A stretch of DNA of 8,727 bases from an uncultured Oscillospiraceae bacterium (GTDB lineage: Bacteria; Bacillota; Clostridia; Oscillospirales; Oscillospiraceae): assembly GCA_934591725.1 (NCBI GenBank), contig CAKTPR010000089.1:1-8727 (forward strand). The letters are read 5' to 3'. Positions 5,849 through 8,727 of the stretch are shown piece by piece. Position 1 is the stretch's first letter, and the number at the start of each line of letters is the position of its first letter. The notes under the pieces were generated by a model. It was not told where the DNA came from and ran no database searches. It saw nothing but the letters and a program-made list of their open reading frames with translations. Position numbers and translations under genes: made by a program.

Positions 5849-5876
5849 TTGACTTTTGCATTTTTCACTGTATAAT
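5849..5876 (+). promoter_or_regulatory. Promoter for deoD
   Basis: TTGACT (5849-5854), a 16-base spacer and a consensus TATAAT (5871-5876) precede deoD, with a leader of roughly 35 bases. Only base 5848 separates its -35 from the -35 of the divergent udk promoter. The junction TCAATTTGA (5844-5852) is a perfect 9-base palindrome. Confidence 0.85.
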
Positions 5877-5918
5877 TGTGTCAAAGCAAAAACAAGATTT
5901 TTTAACGGAGGTAATACT

Positions 5919-6647
5919 ATGTCTGTTCCCACCCCGCATATTGCTGCCGAAAAAGGCCAGATCGCAAAGACCGTCCTCATGCCCGGCGATCCGCTGCGCG
6001 CGAAGTTCATCGCCGATACCTTCCTTACCGATCCCGTGCTCGTCAATAATGTCCGCGGCGTACAGGGTCACACCGGCACATGGAAGGGCGTCCCCGTCAC
6101 GGTCATGGCCTCCGGCATGGGCATCCCCGCCATCGGTATTTACAGCTGGGAGCTGTTCAATTTCTACGATGTCGACAACATCATCCGCATCGGCTCCGCC
6201 GGCGCTCTTCAGGACGATATAAAGGTCATGGACATCGTCGCCGCGCAGGGCGCATGCACCAACTCCAACTATATAAACCAGTTCAACTGCCCCGGCACCT
6301 TCGCCCCCATCGCTGACTATACTCTTCTGAGCAAGGCCGTCGAGGCCGCGCACGAGCACGGAGTTGATATCAAGGTCGGCAACATCGTCTCGAACGACAC
6401 CTTCTATGCCGCCGAGGGCACGAACAATGCTGACGGCTGGCGGCGCATGGGCGCTCTCGCCGTCGAGATGGAGGCCGCCGGGCTCTACGCCAACGCCGCC
6501 TACGCCCACAAGCGTGCGCTGTGCATCTGCACGATCTCCGACCATATCTACCGCGCCGAGGCTCTCTCCTCCGAGCAGCGCCAGACCTCCTTCACCCAGA
6601 TGATGGAGATCGCCCTCGACACCGCCGTCAAGATGGCGCAGCTCTGA
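5919..6647 (+). CDS. deoD: Purine nucleoside phosphorylase (DeoD type)
   Basis: A 242-residue hexameric-type phosphorylase that cleaves purine (deoxy)ribonucleosides with phosphate to free base and (deoxy)ribose-1-phosphate (EC 2.4.2.1). Visible family marks: TPHIAA with H7; MPGDPLRAK with the phosphate-binding G23 and R27; NNVRG; MGIPAIGIYSWEL; IRIGSAGAL; VEMEAAGLY with E183-M184-E185 binding the sugar; and TISDH with the catalytic D208, plus R221. These correspond to E. coli DeoD H4, G20, R24, E179-M180-E181, D204 and R217. The start at 5919 is fixed by GGAGG seven bases upstream and by the family N-terminus; an in-frame TTG at 5856 overlaps the promoter. It lies between pyrimidine nucleoside kinases and a nucleoside-type importer. 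No clear terminator follows, so some read-through into the lipoprotein gene is possible. Confidence 0.97.
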   Translation: MSVPTPHIAAEKGQIAKTVLMPGDPLRAKFIADTFLTDPVLVNNVRGVQGHTGTWKGVPVTVMASGMGIPAIGIYSWELFNFYDVDNIIRIGSAGALQDDIKVMDIVAAQGACTNSNYINQFNCPGTFAPIADYTLLSKAVEAAHEHGVDIKVGNIVSNDTFYAAEGTNNADGWRRMGALAVEMEAAGLYANAAYAHKRALCICTISDHIYRAEALSSEQRQTSFTQMMEIALDTAVKMAQL

Positions 6648-6703
6648 AAAGTTCCTAAAAGGCCATCGTTAACAAATATTTAGCAATTTTATCATTATAA
6701 TCC

Positions 6704-6733
6704 TTGATTTGTTGCACCGGTTTGTGATATACT
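6704..6733 (+). promoter_or_regulatory. Promoter for the BMP lipoprotein gene
   Basis: TTGATT (6704-6709), an 18-base spacer and TATACT (6728-6733), with TG one base before the -10 (TGATATACT), make an extended -10 promoter. The leader to the ATG would be about 53 bases. Confidence 0.68.
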
Positions 6734-6741
6734 GCCCGGTG
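6715..6741. promoter_or_regulatory. Candidate operator flanking the -10 box
   Basis: CACCGG (6715-6720) and its exact reverse complement CCGGTG (6736-6741) start 21 bases apart and sit symmetrically around the -10 box at 6728-6733. Half-sites two helical turns apart on either side of a -10 are typical of dimeric repressors such as LacI/PurR-type or GntR-type proteins. No regulator gene is in view. Confidence 0.4.
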
Positions 6742-6747
6742 TACGGA

Positions 6748-6768
6748 TGACAATTACATAAGTTGTCA
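6748..6768. promoter_or_regulatory. Palindrome in the BMP gene leader
   Basis: TGACAA (6748-6753) pairs with TTGTCA (6763-6768). A G-U and an A-T extend the stem to eight pairs around a five-base loop. It lies just past the expected transcription start and 13 bases before the GGAGG site. It could be a second operator or a 5' stabilising hairpin on an abundant mRNA. Confidence 0.45.
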
Positions 6769-6793
6769 ATCAAATTTTAATGGAGGAAAAATC

Positions 6794-7990
6794 ATGAAAA
6801 AGATTCTCGCACTGGTTCTCGCTCTGTGCATGGTCTTTGCTCTGGCTGCCTGCGGCGAATCCGCTGCTCCCGCAGCTACCGAAGCTCCCGCTGCTGAGCC
6901 TGCAACCGAGGCTCCTGCCGCAGAGGCTACCGAAGCCCCCGCAACCGAGGCTCCCGCTGCCCTCTCCGCTGACGATATCGACGACAACATGACTTCCGCT
7001 GACGGTAAGTATGAGCTCGCTTTCGTCACCGACGTCGGCCAGCTGAAGGACAAGTCCTTCAACCAGGGCACCTTCGACGGCGTTAAGCTCTACGCTGCCG
7101 AGAACGGCCTGAGCTACAAGTACTATCAGCCCGCAAACGGCGATCAGGCAACTGATGACGACCGTTACGATGCAATGAAGGCAGCTGTTGACGGCGGCGC
7201 AAAGGTCGTTGTCTGCGCAGGCTTCATGCAGGGCAACGCTCTTGCAAAGGCTGCTGCCGAGTTCACCGATGTTGACTTCATCTTCATCGACGGCTGGGCA
7301 TTCGACGGTCTTGACAACATCGCAGGCATCGCCTTCAAGGAAGAGCAGTGCGGCTACTTCGCAGGCTACGCTGTTGTTAAGGAAGGCTACACCAAGCTCG
7401 GCTTCACCGGCGGCGGCGGCGGCACCAACCCGGCATGCTGCCGTTACGGCTACGGCTTCGTCGAGGGCGCAAATGCAGCAGCTGCTGAGATGGGCGTCAA
7501 TGTCGAAGTCAACTACTCTTGGGAGTACGGCGCATCCTTCTCCGCTTCTCAGGAACTCCAGGCAATGGCTTCCGGCTGGTATGAGACCGGCACCGAGATC
7601 ATCTTCGCCTGCGGCGGTTCCATGTTCCAGTCCGTTGCAGCAGCCGCTTCCGCTAACGATGCAGCTGTTGTCGGCGTTGACGTTGACCAGTCCTTCGAGT
7701 CTGACACTGTTGTCACCTCCGCTATGAAGGGTCTTGCAGACGCTACCAAGTGGGCTATCGCAAAGGTCTATGACGGCACCTGGTCTGAGATCGGCGGCCA
7801 GGCCACCTCTCTGGGCGTCAATGAGAACGCAGTCGGTCTGCCCACCGCAACCTGGAGCATGACCAACTACACTGTTGAAGAGTACGAAGACCTGTTCCAG
7901 AAGGTCGCTTCCGGTGAGCTCGTCATCGATGCTGACTACGAGGCAAACCTCGAACAGGATTGGAGCAACCTCACTCTCAACATCATCTGA
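6794..7990 (+). CDS. BMP-family nucleoside-binding lipoprotein of an ABC importer
   Basis: A 398-residue substrate-binding lipoprotein. Residues 1-20 are a lipoprotein signal ending in the lipobox LAAC, with C20 as the lipidated residue. Residues about 22-56 are an Ala/Pro/Glu/Thr tether (TEAPAAE units). The rest is a periplasmic-binding fold of the BMP/PnrA group: ELAFVTDVGQLKDKSFNQGT at the first strand, KVVVCAGFMQGNALA, VDFIFIDGW, IAGIAFKEEQCGYFAGY, the glycine-rich turn LGFTGGGGGTNP, GYGFVEGA, and AAVVGVDVDQSF. Members of this family bind purine nucleosides or related compounds. The neighbours deoD, udk and tdk and the ATPase gene downstream support a nucleoside substrate, as in B. subtilis NupN. 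GGAGG lies seven bases before the ATG. Codon use is shifted towards GCT, GCA and GTT compared with neighbours, suggesting high expression. It has its own promoter and a strong terminator. Confidence 0.93.
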   Translation: MKKILALVLALCMVFALAACGESAAPAATEAPAAEPATEAPAAEATEAPATEAPAALSADDIDDNMTSADGKYELAFVTDVGQLKDKSFNQGTFDGVKLYAAENGLSYKYYQPANGDQATDDDRYDAMKAAVDGGAKVVVCAGFMQGNALAKAAAEFTDVDFIFIDGWAFDGLDNIAGIAFKEEQCGYFAGYAVVKEGYTKLGFTGGGGGTNPACCRYGYGFVEGANAAAAEMGVNVEVNYSWEYGASFSASQELQAMASGWYETGTEIIFACGGSMFQSVAAAASANDAAVVGVDVDQSFESDTVVTSAMKGLADATKWAIAKVYDGTWSEIGGQATSLGVNENAVGLPTATWSMTNYTVEEYEDLFQKVASGELVIDADYEANLEQDWSNLTLNII

Positions 7991-8006
7991 TCATAATCCA
8001 AGCACT

Positions 8007-8038
8007 AAAGAAGAGGGCTTTCGCCCTCTTCTTTTTTT
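8007..8038 (+). terminator. Strong intrinsic terminator after the BMP gene
   Basis: AAAGAAGAGGGC (8007-8018) pairs fully with GCCCTCTTCTTT (8023-8034) around a TTTC loop, giving a 12-bp stem with a T run to 8038. It lies 16 bases past the stop codon. It would let the binding protein be made in excess over the ATPase and permeases. Confidence 0.93.
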
Positions 8039-8058
8039 GCGCTTTTCGGGGTAATTTC

Positions 8059-8087
8059 TTGCAATTTGCTCTTGTTGCCGTTATAAT
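8059..8087 (+). promoter_or_regulatory. Promoter for the importer ATPase gene
   Basis: TTGCAA (8059-8064), a 17-base spacer and a consensus TATAAT (8082-8087) lie between the terminator and the ATPase gene, with a leader of about 50 bases. It restarts transcription for the rest of the importer operon. Confidence 0.78.
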
Positions 8088-8143
8088 GTATTAAAGCGTT
8101 TCATACGGATATATCATCAGTTAACAGGAAAGCAGGTGGCAGA

Positions 8144-8727
8144 ATGGAAAGATCCCCGGAATATGTAATAGAAATGTTGCATATTACCAAGGAATTCCCC
8201 GGTATCAAGGCCAATGACGACATTACCCTCCAGCTTAGAAAGGGTGAGATCCACGCTCTGCTCGGTGAAAACGGCGCGGGCAAATCCACTCTTATGAGCG
8301 TTCTCTTCGGCCTGTACCAGCCGGAGGCGGGCGAGATACGCAAGAACGGCGTGAAGGTCGAGATAAACGACCCCAACGACGCGACCGCGCTCAAGATCGG
8401 CATGGTACACCAGCACTTCAAGCTGGTCGAGGTATTCACAGTCCTTGATAATATCATCCTCGGCGCGGAGACTACGAAGCTCGGCTTCATCCAGAAGAAG
8501 GAAGCGCGCGCCAAGGTTCAGGCGCTGAGCGAGAAATACGGTCTGCATGTCGATCTCGACGCAAAGGTCGAGGATATCACCGTCGGTATGCAGCAGCGTG
8601 TTGAGATCCTCAAGATGCTCTACCGCGATAACGAGATCCTTATCTTTGATGAGCCTACCGCCGTCCTCACCCCGCAGGAGATAGACGAGCTTATGGCCAC
8701 CATGCGTGAGTTCGCCAAGGAGGGCAA
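8144..8727 (+). CDS. ABC importer ATPase, nucleoside type (NupO/YufO-like), 5' part
   Basis: The first 194 residues of an ATP-binding subunit; the gene runs off the window. Visible motifs: Walker A GENGAGKST (41-49, K47); Q-loop MVHQHFKLVEVFTVLDN with Q90; the signature region ITVGMQQRVEILKML (145-159), where VGMQQ replaces the classic SGGQ as is normal in this subgroup; and Walker B ILIFDEPTAVLT with D169-E170. This is the first half of the double-domain ATPase that drives BMP-type nucleoside importers; a second, partly degenerate ATPase domain and two permease genes are expected beyond the window (family knowledge, not seen). The start at 8144 has AGGTGG (8134-8139) upstream. It supplies energy at the inner membrane face for the lipoprotein encoded just before. 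Confidence 0.93.
   Translation, partial: MERSPEYVIEMLHITKEFPGIKANDDITLQLRKGEIHALLGENGAGKSTLMSVLFGLYQPEAGEIRKNGVKVEINDPNDATALKIGMVHQHFKLVEVFTVLDNIILGAETTKLGFIQKKEARAKVQALSEKYGLHVDLDAKVEDITVGMQQRVEILKMLYRDNEILIFDEPTAVLTPQEIDELMATMREFAKEG

Noticed and set aside
6671..6713. AACAAAT / ATTTGTT inverted repeat before the lipoprotein gene
   Set aside because: Seven A/T-rich bases separated by 29 is expected by chance in this AT-rich gap, and it makes no convincing terminator for deoD.

Overview
The window looks like chromosome from a fairly GC-rich member of the Firmicutes, most likely a gut-type Clostridia (Oscillospiraceae-like). This is inferred from strong GGAGG ribosome sites, sigma-A type promoters, a lipobox lipoprotein, a Cna-B surface protein with a sortase-like tail, a VanR-type response regulator, and C/G-rich third codon positions. 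No rRNA, tRNA, CRISPR, insertion sequence or phage gene was seen.

Region 1 (1-495) holds the last 25 codons of an unidentified gene, then a small XRE-type DNA-binding regulator, then a hairpin that may end its transcript. Region 2 (496-4568) is a signalling and cell-surface module on the plus strand. It starts with a promoter that has direct repeats just upstream, followed by a VanR-like response regulator and, one base later, a large histidine kinase with about six membrane segments and a Pro/Glu/Ser-rich external stretch. A 118-base gap follows, filled by a long interrupted inverted repeat that swallows the ribosome site and start codon of the next gene. That gene encodes a secreted Cna-B-type protein with a proline-rich stalk and a C-terminal sorting-like signal. 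The region closes with a perfect 22-bp hairpin shared with the convergent gene.

Region 3 (4564-8727) is a nucleoside uptake and salvage cluster. On the minus strand are uridine kinase and thymidine kinase, 23 bases apart. Diverging from them is purine nucleoside phosphorylase. The two promoters are back to back, with -35 boxes separated by one base pair. Then come a BMP-family substrate-binding lipoprotein with its own promoter, possible operators and strong terminator, and the first two thirds of the ATPase of the matching ABC importer, which runs off the window. Together these would import nucleosides, cleave purine nucleosides to base and pentose-1-phosphate, and phosphorylate uridine/cytidine and thymidine/deoxyuridine.

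The most unusual feature is the structured leader at about 3384-3498, together with the kinase and surface-protein pairing around it. The rest is good-quality but conventional metabolism, with compact and informative promoter architecture.
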